This document shows positions 57,097-64,000 of a stretch of 64,000 nucleotides of DNA, in pieces. Location of the stretch: contig NZ_BBNM01000007.1 of assembly GCF_000760595.1 (NCBI RefSeq), forward strand, positions 1-64,000. The letters are read 5' to 3'. The notes under the pieces were generated by a model. It searched no databases, had not been told where the DNA came from, and saw only the letters and a program-made list of their open reading frames with translations. Both the position numbers and the translations under genes were made by a program. Each line of letters begins with the position of its first letter. Within the stretch, counting starts at the first letter, position 1. This stretch comes from Acinetobacter soli (GTDB lineage Bacteria > Pseudomonadota > Gammaproteobacteria > Pseudomonadales > Moraxellaceae).

Positions 57097-57450
57097 TTAC
57101 TTATCTCGTTTAAACTCTCGATAATAATGATTCAATTTTTCAATAATTGCCTTGAATTCTCGTAAGTTATTCTCGTTATTTTGTAGCCGCTGCACATAGT
57201 TTCCAGTAGCAATTTCAAGATCGATTTTTTCATTAATCACAATACTTGCAAGGTAAAGCGCTGCCAAATCATCGAAACGATTCAGACGGCGATTCGAAAA
57301 ATATTCGAGTCGTTCTGAAAGCGTGTTTACCACTATGCCGTTTACACAGTAGCCCTGTTCAGGATGATATGAGATGTCATGATCTTTCATATACTGGGCT
57401 TCTAGATTGTTTTTGGAGCCACCCACCCAGTCCGTGATTTTTTTAAACAT
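57097..57450 (-). CDS. protein of unknown function upstream of mfd
   Basis: A 117-residue protein (ATG at 57450; an in-frame TTG 18 bp earlier is less likely) that I do not recognise. It is basic at both ends and mostly helical: FKKITDWVGG at the start and a C-terminal charged helix NNLREFKAIIEKLNHYYREF. It has no signal peptide or membrane segment. It is 36 bp upstream of mfd on the same strand, so it may be cotranscribed. Codon pattern and ribosome-site distance support a real gene. Confidence 0.68.
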   Translation of the reverse strand: MFKKITDWVGGSKNNLEAQYMKDHDISYHPEQGYCVNGIVVNTLSERLEYFSNRRLNRFDDLAALYLASIVINEKIDLEIATGNYVQRLQNNENNLREFKAIIEKLNHYYREFKRDK

Positions 57451-57566
57451 GTCTTGTCTCAGCTTCAATCAGGATGTTCAATTTTACCCGATTTCGTCAT
57501 GCCAGAACACGTAACACGCATTCTGGCAATCTCATGCATTATGTCCAAATTGATTAGATTGGGTGT

Positions 57567-58349
57567 TTAAGAATGTCCATACTGTTTTTTCAAGTATTGA
57601 ACAATAAGCGCCGACTCAAATAATTTGGTTTGCGTATTTGGATCATACAAATACGGCACTTGCATTTTCCCCTGCATGAGTGGCAATTGCTTTTCACGCT
57701 TCCCACCTTTCAGTGGGCAATATTTACCAGGTTTCAATCGTAAAACAGCCGGCCCCATATCTTGCCAACGCTCTTTAGAGACATTATGCAAAAGATAAGG
57801 TAACTCCAATTCTGTTAGCGTCTCTCGAACCAAACGAGAGTAAGGACTCGCCTCAAAACTCCACAACTCAAGTAACTGCTCTGGCGCTGCCCGATCAATA
57901 ATTTTCTTATTGACCCATACACCACGTGCTGTATTGACAAGCGTTGCCAGTATCCCTGCAACAGGCAATTTCGGATAATGAGCATATTTCTCAGGTGTTT
58001 TGCCTGTTTGTCCATAATGCTTAAATAGATGCTGAATAATCAGCTCTGACTCATACAACTGATCACCCGTATTTTCATCAATTAAGAAAGGAAATTGAGT
58101 CTTACCGCCTTTTTCTTTTACAAGTTTCCTATACTTTTGCCCACCTTTAGGACATGGATAGACTTCAACATCCAGATTTAATAAGGTAAGAACTTCTCGA
58201 ACACGTCGAGAAAAGGGCGATCCTTCAAACTCATAGAGTTTAATCGGTTTTTCTGGCTGCTTTGGAAATGCAGTTCCAGTCACTCCGCGCCCGCCTTCAA
58301 TAATACTGGCAGCAACGGATTGTAAAACTTTAACTTGATGAATCAGCAT
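57567..58349 (-). CDS. protein with two tandem GST N-terminal (thioredoxin-fold) domains
   Basis: A 260-residue protein with an internal duplication. Domain 1 (about 36-113) has LYEFEGSPFSRRVREVL and ESELIIQHLFKHYG; domain 2 (about 161-257) has LWSFEASPYSRLVRETL and ESALIVQYLKKQYG. Both look like glutathione S-transferase N-terminal domains, with the usual helical C-terminal GST domain missing. The Ser in SP[FY]SR is in the place of the catalytic residue. Binding of glutathione is likely; reaction unknown. It is followed 13 bp later by the RraA-like gene, on the minus strand. Confidence 0.82.
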   Translation of the reverse strand: MLIHQVKVLQSVAASIIEGGRGVTGTAFPKQPEKPIKLYEFEGSPFSRRVREVLTLLNLDVEVYPCPKGGQKYRKLVKEKGGKTQFPFLIDENTGDQLYESELIIQHLFKHYGQTGKTPEKYAHYPKLPVAGILATLVNTARGVWVNKKIIDRAAPEQLLELWSFEASPYSRLVRETLTELELPYLLHNVSKERWQDMGPAVLRLKPGKYCPLKGGKREKQLPLMQGKMQVPYLYDPNTQTKLFESALIVQYLKKQYGHS

Positions 58350-58362
58350 AAAACAACCTTTA

Positions 58363-58878
58363 TTAAAATTGATGAAGTGGTTCTTCTGTCACAATTATTC
58401 CATTGTTGTCGGCATATAGATAATGGCCAGACTGAAATGTCACATTTCCAAAATAAACAGGAATATGTGTTTCGCCTATCCCTTTGCGATGACTTTTTTG
58501 AGGAATTGCAGCCAATGCATGCACACCCAGATCAAGTGTTCGTAGTACGTCAACATCACGGACACACCCGTAGATCACAACCCCATGCCAGCCATGTTCT
58601 ACAGCAGATGCGGCAATCATATCACCCATTAATGCACAGCGCATCGATGCACCGCCATCTACCACTAGCACCTTTCCATGCCCAGGCGTTGCTAACAGCT
58701 CTTTTACCCGGGAGTTATCCTCGAAGCATTTCACTGTAACAATTTCTCCCCCAAAGGTTTGGCGTGCACCATAACTTTTAAAACTCTTACCGTCTAACGA
58801 TGGCACCAGTACTTGAATATTTTTGTCTGGATGATCATCAAGTAAATCACAGGTCACAAACGGTACCACTGTTGTCAT
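58363..58878 (-). CDS. rraA: RraA-like protein (RNase E regulator or HMG/CHA aldolase family)
   Basis: A 171-residue RraA-family protein. It starts at the ATG at 58878, since GGAG of the ribosome site lies in the ATGGAG just upstream. The segment GDMIAASAVEHGWHGVVIYG (about 88-107) followed by CVRDVD is typical; Arg and Asp of VRDVD are the metal/substrate residues of the aldolase members. Members either inhibit RNase E or act as 4-hydroxy-4-methyl-2-oxoglutarate/oxaloacetate lyases, and sequence alone does not settle which. The symbol follows the common use for the family. Confidence 0.85.
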   Translation of the reverse strand: MTTVVPFVTCDLLDDHPDKNIQVLVPSLDGKSFKSYGARQTFGGEIVTVKCFEDNSRVKELLATPGHGKVLVVDGGASMRCALMGDMIAASAVEHGWHGVVIYGCVRDVDVLRTLDLGVHALAAIPQKSHRKGIGETHIPVYFGNVTFQSGHYLYADNNGIIVTEEPLHQF

Positions 58879-58890
58879 TTTATTCTCCAT

Positions 58891-59556
58891 TTATGTCATT
58901 GTTTGAATCTGCAAATTATCATATATCTGTAAAGGTTGTATTTGCTGCTTTGACGCAGTTAGCATTGCTTTAGCCACTTGATCTGCATGAACCGGCTTAT
59001 ATAAAAATGGCTTCTTCACAAGATGCTCAAAAACAGTAAATGCGCGCTGCCCAAGTCCTTCAAGTAAACGCTGCTCGTCTCTCATGCCTATTAAAAGTGA
59101 CGGCTGCAAAATCGAGACCCGATATAGCCCAAGCGATTTAATATATTCTTCGAGCTCCCCCTTCACGCGGTTATAAAAAAACATAGAAGATACGTTTGCA
59201 CCTAATGCACTGATAAATAGAAAGTGTGTTTGCTGATTCTGTAGCAAATCTGCTACATGTGCATTGATCTCGTAATCCACCGCATAGAATTTTTGTTTAG
59301 ATCCTGCTTTTTTTAAAGTTGTGCCTAAGCAGCTAAAAACATGGGTATATCCAGACAAATCTTCATCATTTAATAATAAAAAATCATCGAGCACATATTG
59401 TTCAACACGAGGAATATCATTCAATACGTCATTTTTGTGCCGTACAATAACGGTGATCGCATCGAAGAATGCTGAAGTTTGTAGCTGTTCAAGTAACGCG
59501 CTTCCAACCAAACCTGTCGAACCCAAAACCAGTGCTTTATTTTTTAAATTAGACAT
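58891..59556 (-). CDS. NAD(P)-binding Rossmann-fold protein, HTATIP2-like
   Basis: A 221-residue protein of the atypical short-chain dehydrogenase type. It has the nucleotide motif LVLGSTGLVGSALL (about 9-22), CLGTTLKKAGS (about 75) and YNRVKGELE (about 126) in place of the YxxxK. Relatives include human HTATIP2/TIP30 and NAD(P)H-binding oxidoreductases; the reaction is unknown. Its stop is adjacent to the ribosome-site region of the RraA-like gene, so the two are probably in one operon. Confidence 0.82.
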   Translation of the reverse strand: MSNLKNKALVLGSTGLVGSALLEQLQTSAFFDAITVIVRHKNDVLNDIPRVEQYVLDDFLLLNDEDLSGYTHVFSCLGTTLKKAGSKQKFYAVDYEINAHVADLLQNQQTHFLFISALGANVSSMFFYNRVKGELEEYIKSLGLYRVSILQPSLLIGMRDEQRLLEGLGQRAFTVFEHLVKKPFLYKPVHADQVAKAMLTASKQQIQPLQIYDNLQIQTMT

Positions 59557-59764
59557 GTTTTTTACTACCGAGTTATTTTTATAGCTAATTTAACGTTTTC
59601 TTTGGCATTAATCAGCATCAAAAACGTAGCAAAAACGTCTCAAGGCTTGACTTACCGACAGGGATTCATCAAAATATGGCACTTGTTTACGGGCTGGTGA
59701 TTGTTTTATTTTTTAAGTAAAGCTTCAGCCCGCCCAGACCAATCAAATTTCAAGGAGTGCAAGA

Positions 59765-60034
59765 GTGGCAAACTCTGCTCAGGCAAAAAAACGTGCGCGT
59801 CAAAACGTTAAAGCGCGCAAACACAACGCAAGCTTGCGTTCTATGGTTCGTACATACATCAAACGTACTGTAAATGCAATTGCAGCTGGTGATTATACTG
59901 TTGCTACAGAAGCTTATAAAAAAGCTGTTCCTGTAATCGACCGTATGGCTGACAAAGGCATCATCCACAAAAACAAAGCAGCTCGTCACAAGAGCCGCTT
60001 GAATGCTCAAGTTAAAGCACTTGCTTCTAACTAA
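59765..60034 (+). CDS. rpsT: 30S ribosomal protein S20, with GTG start
   Basis: An 89-residue ribosomal protein, [20 protein letters not shown] at the start, rich in Lys and Arg. The start codon is GTG (59765-59767) with AAGGAG upstream. S20 genes are known to use weak starts (UUG in E. coli), linked to autoregulation. A TTGACT that may serve as -35 lies at 59647-59652. It has a strong terminator after it and is convergent with the phosphatase gene. Confidence 0.97.
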   Translation: MANSAQAKKRARQNVKARKHNASLRSMVRTYIKRTVNAIAAGDYTVATEAYKKAVPVIDRMADKGIIHKNKAARHKSRLNAQVKALASN

Positions 60035-60045
60035 GTAATTCATAA

Positions 60046-60072
60046 AAAAAGCCCGATGGGGCTTTTTTTATA
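60046..60072. terminator. bidirectional terminator after rpsT
   Basis: AAGCCC-GATG-GGGCTT flanked by a run of A on the left and T on the right. Confidence 0.93.
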
Positions 60073-60101
60073 TCTGCTATTTAGCTTATCTGATTTTGTC
60101 A

Positions 60102-60851
60102 TTACTCATGTCGATTTAAGAAATCAGAAACCCTCAAATGATGTCGTTCACCACGCCATAACCAGTTTAGCTCGCTCCCAGCAAAATCATCTCCTTCAAA
60201 CCATACAAATAAACCTTCCATCATGGCAGGCCAATCTTCTTGATCAATTTGTTGGCGCCCAGCCATGACTGCGACAATCGCTGCAATAATTGTATCGTGA
60301 CTGACCGCAAGACTTAAACCATAAGGTGCAGAAGGGTGCGTGTTATAAATCAATTCAAGCACATCGAATACACCCGTAATCGGATGTTTCATACCGGGTA
60401 GCGCGTTATTTACAAAACTATTTATAAAACCAAGCGCACCCTGCTGTCTGAAGAAAGGTGCAGCTTGTTTGATATCAAGCACAAAACTTCCTGGCTCCAC
60501 CAGCAAACCTTGCTCGACAATTTCAATCGTATGGGTATTTGGGCAACGTGCCACCGCATCGGCACCCTCAATGATCAATGCAGCAGTATCAACACAGCGC
60601 TGAATGGGACTTGAAATACAATGCTGAATGGTTCGACCAGTATTTTCAATCAAGTAAGCCCCCCATGCTTTGGCTAACTCACGTCCTTGATCAGTTAACT
60701 GTAGATCATAGCCAGCCAGCCCTTGCCCATTCACCAACTCTCTCAGTGAATGGCGGGTAAACAAAGTCACAGGTATGTTTGGATCTGGAAGTAGATCTAA
60801 AGCTCGAAACATGCTGGGAGGAAGCAATTTAAGTGTCATGATCAAAATCAT
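60102..60851 (-). CDS. histidine phosphatase superfamily protein
   Basis: A 249-residue (or 245, if the ATG at 60839 is used) protein with the catalytic His in LFTRHSLRE (about residues 31-39), ISSPIQRCVDTA (about 86) and a second His in LAVSHDTIIAA (about 197). These mark the phosphoglycerate mutase-like histidine phosphatases; the C-terminal layout is nearer to the acid phosphatase/phytase branch. No signal peptide is evident. Substrate unknown. Confidence 0.82.
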   Translation of the reverse strand: MILIMTLKLLPPSMFRALDLLPDPNIPVTLFTRHSLRELVNGQGLAGYDLQLTDQGRELAKAWGAYLIENTGRTIQHCISSPIQRCVDTAALIIEGADAVARCPNTHTIEIVEQGLLVEPGSFVLDIKQAAPFFRQQGALGFINSFVNNALPGMKHPITGVFDVLELIYNTHPSAPYGLSLAVSHDTIIAAIVAVMAGRQQIDQEDWPAMMEGLFVWFEGDDFAGSELNWLWRGERHHLRVSDFLNRHE

Positions 60852-60895
60852 TAATTCTTTATTACGTTATCACTATACCACGCAACAAAAAACAC

Positions 60896-61756
60896 TCAAT
60901 TATAATTGTCCATATGACTCAACAGGTCTTTGGCAAGCTCTTCATACTTAGGGCTGGCAAATGCTAAGAAGCCTTTATTCAATAAGGTATCGCGAACGTT
61001 ATACTTAAAAGGCAATCCTTTCAAAGAGACCAACCCTCCGCCTATACTCTCTAAAAGTCCCTGACCCGCGCTAGTATCCCACTCAGAAGTGGGATGAAAA
61101 CGTGGATAGAGATCAATCTCACTTTCAAGCATTAAGCAAAATTTGTAAGCACTGCCCGCTTCCAAGCACTCAACAGTATAGTGTTGCTCCAGATACGTCA
61201 TGAATTGCTGATACTGATCATTTTTATTGTTATGACTTAAGCCAACTCGAATTACATTTGAATGCTGATCGCTATCTGCTTGATAACGCCACCAGCGTTT
61301 GGACTGAAACTCGTATTTATATGGATGTTGATCGAGATATCCTAAATAAACAACACCTTTACAAGGCACAACCAAAGCTGAAAAGTTTGTTTTATCACCA
61401 CACACCAAACTTAAATTGATCGTAAATTCTGGCCGTTTATGTAAAAACTCTTTTGTCCCATCGAGTGGATCAAGCATCCAGAAACTTTTCCATTCGGATC
61501 GCTGCACACTTTCACTTTCTTCAGAAAGTACAGGATAGAACGGCTCAAGTTTTGCCAACTCCTCAGTGATATACTGATTGACGCGAAGATCCGCTTGAGT
61601 GACTGGAGAAGTATCCTCTTTCCGATCAATCTTAAACACTTTTCCCGATGCATAAGTATCAAACTCTTGAACCAGTATTTCCGAGGCATGAGCTAAAATA
61701 TCAAGAATTTTCAACAACAATGGATCATGAGACACCGGATCAGATATAACAAACAT
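60896..61756 (-). CDS. cysQ: 3'(2'),5'-bisphosphate nucleotidase, inositol-phosphatase family
   Basis: A 286-residue Mg-dependent phosphatase of the CysQ/inositol monophosphatase superfamily. Metal-binding motifs are LSEESESV (about 77), WMLDPLDGTKEF (about 94-105) and WDTSAGQGLLES (about 228). CysQ removes phosphate from PAP formed in sulfate assimilation. The DPLDGT and WDTSAG motifs also occur in inositol phosphatases, but the KEF after DGT favours CysQ. It lies 45 bp upstream of the phosphatase gene, same strand. Confidence 0.88.
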   Translation of the reverse strand: MFVISDPVSHDPLLLKILDILAHASEILVQEFDTYASGKVFKIDRKEDTSPVTQADLRVNQYITEELAKLEPFYPVLSEESESVQRSEWKSFWMLDPLDGTKEFLHKRPEFTINLSLVCGDKTNFSALVVPCKGVVYLGYLDQHPYKYEFQSKRWWRYQADSDQHSNVIRVGLSHNNKNDQYQQFMTYLEQHYTVECLEAGSAYKFCLMLESEIDLYPRFHPTSEWDTSAGQGLLESIGGGLVSLKGLPFKYNVRDTLLNKGFLAFASPKYEELAKDLLSHMDNYN

Positions 61757-61980
61757 AGCTTCATTTATTCTCTTGTCGACTTTATTGAGTATATTCGTTT
61801 AGCAGCAAGATTAAAATTAACCCAGTGATACAATTAAACTTAAGATTTAATTAAGCTTTTTCGCACGTTTACACAAATAAACAACTTTTACTCTTGAAGA
61901 TGGGACAAAAATCACATTTTCAATTAAAATATGAATCGAAAATCACCTAATCTAATAATATATTATGGGGTTACATCTTT

Positions 61981-62094
61981 ATGAACTTAATTAAATTTTT
62001 AAAGAGTTTCAATACGGCCAATACTTATCTATTCATGACCTCAATCGTTTTACTGTTTCTAGTCTTTTATTTTTATGTGATTAGCCCCAAATAA
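61981..62094 (+). CDS. 37-residue single-span membrane peptide
   Basis: A short open frame, M-N-L-I-K-F-L-K-S-F and onwards, with a positively charged N-terminus, then the hydrophobic helix FMTSIVLLFLVFYFYVI (about residues 18-34) and a short SPK end. GGGG lies 10 bp upstream of the ATG. The stop is immediately followed by an intrinsic terminator, so this looks like a complete small transcription unit. I do not recognise it. Nothing else is seen in the 560 bp between cysQ and hslR. Confidence 0.55.
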   Translation: MNLIKFLKSFNTANTYLFMTSIVLLFLVFYFYVISPK

Positions 62095-62114
62095 GCCACT
62101 AATGTGGCTTTTTT
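62093..62114 (+). terminator. intrinsic terminator after the 37-residue peptide gene
   Basis: AAGCCAC-TAAT-GTGGCTT followed by TTTT, overlapping the stop codon of the small gene. Confidence 0.88.
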
Positions 62115-62316
62115 AATCTTTCATTACAACTAAAAATATTTTATTTTACCCACTCTTTACAGCATTGTGTTTCGCTTGAACAATATAAAACTAAATGTGT
62201 AAAAAATTAATGGAACTATTGAAACTGTTCAGAAAGCCCTTATATTTAGAACCTGTAGCGTGCCTAAAAGTAAAAAGGCAAAATCAAACTGCTTTGTGGT
62301 TTTTGTAAGGATTTTG

Positions 62317-62760
62317 ATGTCAAAACAGCAACATGAAGAAAAAAGTATCGATTCAATGCGAGTCGATAAATGGTTATGGGCAGCTCGTTTCTTTAAAACA
62401 CGTTCAATAGCAAAAGCTGCAATTGAAGGTGGCAAGGTTCATCATAACAATGAACGCGTAAAAGTTTCTAAAGATGTGCGTATCGGAATGGAGCTTACCA
62501 TTCAGCAGGGAATCGAGCGTAAAACTGTTGTGGTTAAAGCACTATCGAGCATGCGTGGCCCTGCTCCAGTTGCACAACAGTTATACGAAGAAACGCCTGT
62601 CAGTATTGCACGAAGAGAGTTGATTGCTTCGCAAAGAAAATTGCATAATTTAGCTCGACCAGATCATCGTCCATCCAAAAAAGATAGAAGACAAATCAAT
62701 CGGTTCAAGCAAGATAATGATCAGCAGTTCGATCAATCATGGTCATACAATGATGAGTAA
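62317..62760 (+). CDS. hslR: S4-domain RNA-binding heat-shock protein 15
   Basis: A 147-residue protein with an S4 RNA-binding domain at about 15-75 (RVDKWLWAARFFKTRSIAKA) and a basic, probably disordered tail. Hsp15 returns stalled 50S subunits carrying a nascent chain to the cycle. I start at the ATG at 62317, with TAAGGA 7 bp upstream; an in-frame start 57 bp earlier would give a leader with no likeness to the family. recA follows after 158 bp on the same strand. Confidence 0.92.
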   Translation: MSKQQHEEKSIDSMRVDKWLWAARFFKTRSIAKAAIEGGKVHHNNERVKVSKDVRIGMELTIQQGIERKTVVVKALSSMRGPAPVAQQLYEETPVSIARRELIASQRKLHNLARPDHRPSKKDRRQINRFKQDNDQQFDQSWSYNDE

Positions 62761-62918
62761 ACTCATTTGCGTTTTGAGCGTCATAATGTGTCGTACTAGC
62801 ACATTATCGACATAGAAGAGAAAGAGCAAATCTGTCACTATACATCAGTGGAACGAGGTTGAAATTCAATACATCCACTTTGAATGAAAGTGATATTACA
62901 CAGTTTTGAGGTTGTGAG
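62761..62918 (+). promoter_or_regulatory. recA upstream/leader region with hairpin
   Basis: The 158-bp gap contains ATAATGTG (62783-62790) and CACATTAT (62800-62807), an 8-bp stem with a 9-nt loop, and TTGAA-A-TTCAA at 62859-62869. No LexA-type CTG-N10-CAG box is seen, in line with the absence of LexA in Acinetobacter. Confidence 0.5.
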
Positions 62919-63971
62919 ATGGATGATAATAAAACTAAGGCATTACAAGCTGCCTTAAGCCAGATTGAAAAACAGTTTGGTAAAAACACAGTTATGCGCT
63001 TAGGCGACAATACCGTGCAAGCCGTTGAAGCTGTTTCTACAGGTTCGCTCACGCTTGATATTGCGCTTGGCATTGGAGGTTTACCGAAGGGTCGTATTGT
63101 TGAAATTTACGGTCCTGAATCCTCAGGTAAAACCACCATGACATTACAGGCAATTGCTCAATGTCAAAAATCTGGCGGTACATGTGCATTTATCGATGCA
63201 GAACATGCACTAGATCCTCAATACGCACGCAAGCTCGGTGTTGATATTGAAAATCTTTTGGTTTCCCAGCCAGACAATGGTGAACAAGCTCTAGAAATCG
63301 CGGATATGCTAGTTCGCTCGGGTGCGATTGATCTAATCGTGGTCGACTCGGTTGCCGCATTGACCCCAAAAGCTGAAATTGAAGGTGAAATGGGCGACTC
63401 ACATATGGGCTTGCAAGCCCGCTTGATGAGTCAAGCGCTACGTAAAATTACGGGTAATGCAAAACGCTCTAATTGCATGGTGATCTTCATTAACCAAATT
63501 CGTATGAAGATTGGTGTAATGTTTGGAAGCCCTGAAACCACAACGGGCGGTAATGCACTTAAATTCTATGCATCTGTTCGATTGGATATCCGTCGTATTG
63601 GCCAAGTAAAAGAAGGTGACGAAATCGTCGGTTCTGAAACTAAAGTAAAAGTGGTTAAGAACAAAATGGCCCCTCCTTTTCGCGAAGCTATTTTCCAGAT
63701 CCTGTACGGCAAAGGTGTTAACCAGTTAGGTGAACTTGTCGATCTCGCAGTTCAACAAAATATTGTTCAAAAAGCAGGTGCTTGGTATTCATATCAAGGC
63801 AACAAAATTGGACAAGGTAAAAATAACGTGATTCGTTATTTTGAGGAAAATCCAAGTATTTCGGCAGAAATTGAACGTGCTATTCGCGAACAATTGCTCA
63901 CCAAAAATACAGATCCAGCCGCTGCGCATGATGATGAGCCAGAAGAACAGCCAGACTTTATTGAAAGTTAA
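62919..63971 (+). CDS. recA: recombinase RecA
   Basis: A 350-residue strand-exchange ATPase. Walker A is GPESSGKTT (about 66-74), Walker [14 protein letters not shown] (about 140) and the L2 region [14 protein letters not shown] (about 193-206) is intact. The C-terminal tail is acidic, as usual ([10 protein letters not shown]). It carries out homologous recombination and natural transformation in this genus. It begins with ATG after TGAGG. The last 29 bp of the window after the stop hold no callable gene. Confidence 0.98.
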   Translation: MDDNKTKALQAALSQIEKQFGKNTVMRLGDNTVQAVEAVSTGSLTLDIALGIGGLPKGRIVEIYGPESSGKTTMTLQAIAQCQKSGGTCAFIDAEHALDPQYARKLGVDIENLLVSQPDNGEQALEIADMLVRSGAIDLIVVDSVAALTPKAEIEGEMGDSHMGLQARLMSQALRKITGNAKRSNCMVIFINQIRMKIGVMFGSPETTTGGNALKFYASVRLDIRRIGQVKEGDEIVGSETKVKVVKNKMAPPFREAIFQILYGKGVNQLGELVDLAVQQNIVQKAGAWYSYQGNKIGQGKNNVIRYFEENPSISAEIERAIREQLLTKNTDPAAAHDDEPEEQPDFIES

Positions 63972-64000
63972 GCCACCACACTATCAAACGCCCTCTGGGG

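Noticed and set aside
62859..62869. TTGAA-A-TTCAA as a UmuDAb operator of recA
   Set aside because: The spacing is 1 bp, against 4 bp in the motif as I remember it; kept only as an observation.
63972..64000. Start of recX after recA
   Set aside because: Only 29 bp remain and no start codon with family likeness can be read.

Overview
The window looks like an Acinetobacter chromosome, very probably A. baylyi or a close relative. From memory, the gene order and protein sequences of the benzoate, catechol, aryl-ester, salicylate and alkane genes match the catabolic cluster of strain ADP1; no database search was possible. The DNA is moderately AT-rich, coding density is high, and I see no insertion sequence, prophage, CRISPR array, tRNA or rRNA.

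Positions 1-26430 form one continuous aromatic-degradation region. From left to right it holds the start of the cat operon (catB, catC and the 5' end of catI, minus strand), its regulator catM, a translationally coupled pair of dynamin-type GTPases of unknown role, catA, the benABCDE operon (minus), benM, the uptake operon benPK (minus), the sigma-54 activator areR, areCBA, salD-salE, and salA-salR (minus). Together they take benzyl esters (AreA, AreB, AreC) and benzoate (BenPK/BenE uptake, BenABC, BenD) to catechol. They also take salicylate esters (SalD, SalE, SalA) to catechol. CatA, CatB, CatC and the truncated CatI then lead to the beta-ketoadipate pathway. ATAC-N7-GTAT operators for CatM/BenM are visible at catB/catM and benA/benM, with weaker versions at catA and benP. 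The areCBA operon has a -24/-12 promoter and two inverted-repeat activator sites.

Positions 26764-37087 hold a pmrCAB-like lipid A modification operon and a gamma-carbonic anhydrase plus dihydroorotase-like pair behind a 28-bp perfect palindrome that reads as two overlapping Zur boxes. A homocysteine methyltransferase plus amino-acid permease pair, a small hypothetical protein and an ABC1/UbiB-family kinase-like protein follow. Positions 37305-42233 are a hydrocarbon/lipid module: two adjacent acyl-CoA dehydrogenases (the first lacking the usual C-terminal catalytic glutamate), alkane hydroxylase alkM and its AraC-type regulator alkR.

Positions 42270-64000 are mainly housekeeping: ppiD, hupB, a phasin, an SCP2/UbiJ-like membrane protein, the complete iscRSUA-hscBA-fdx iron-sulfur cluster operon with an IscR box over its promoter, a class III nucleotide cyclase, a HIT protein, mfd, a tandem GST-N protein, an RraA-like protein, a NAD(P)-binding protein, rpsT, a histidine phosphatase, a CysQ-like phosphatase, a 37-residue membrane peptide gene, hslR and recA.

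The points most worth a second look are the Zur-type operator with its paralogous zinc-enzyme operon, the acyl-CoA dehydrogenase pair that may form a heteromer, the GTPase pair inside the cat cluster, and the recurrent U-tract-free hairpins between cistrons of the catabolic operons.
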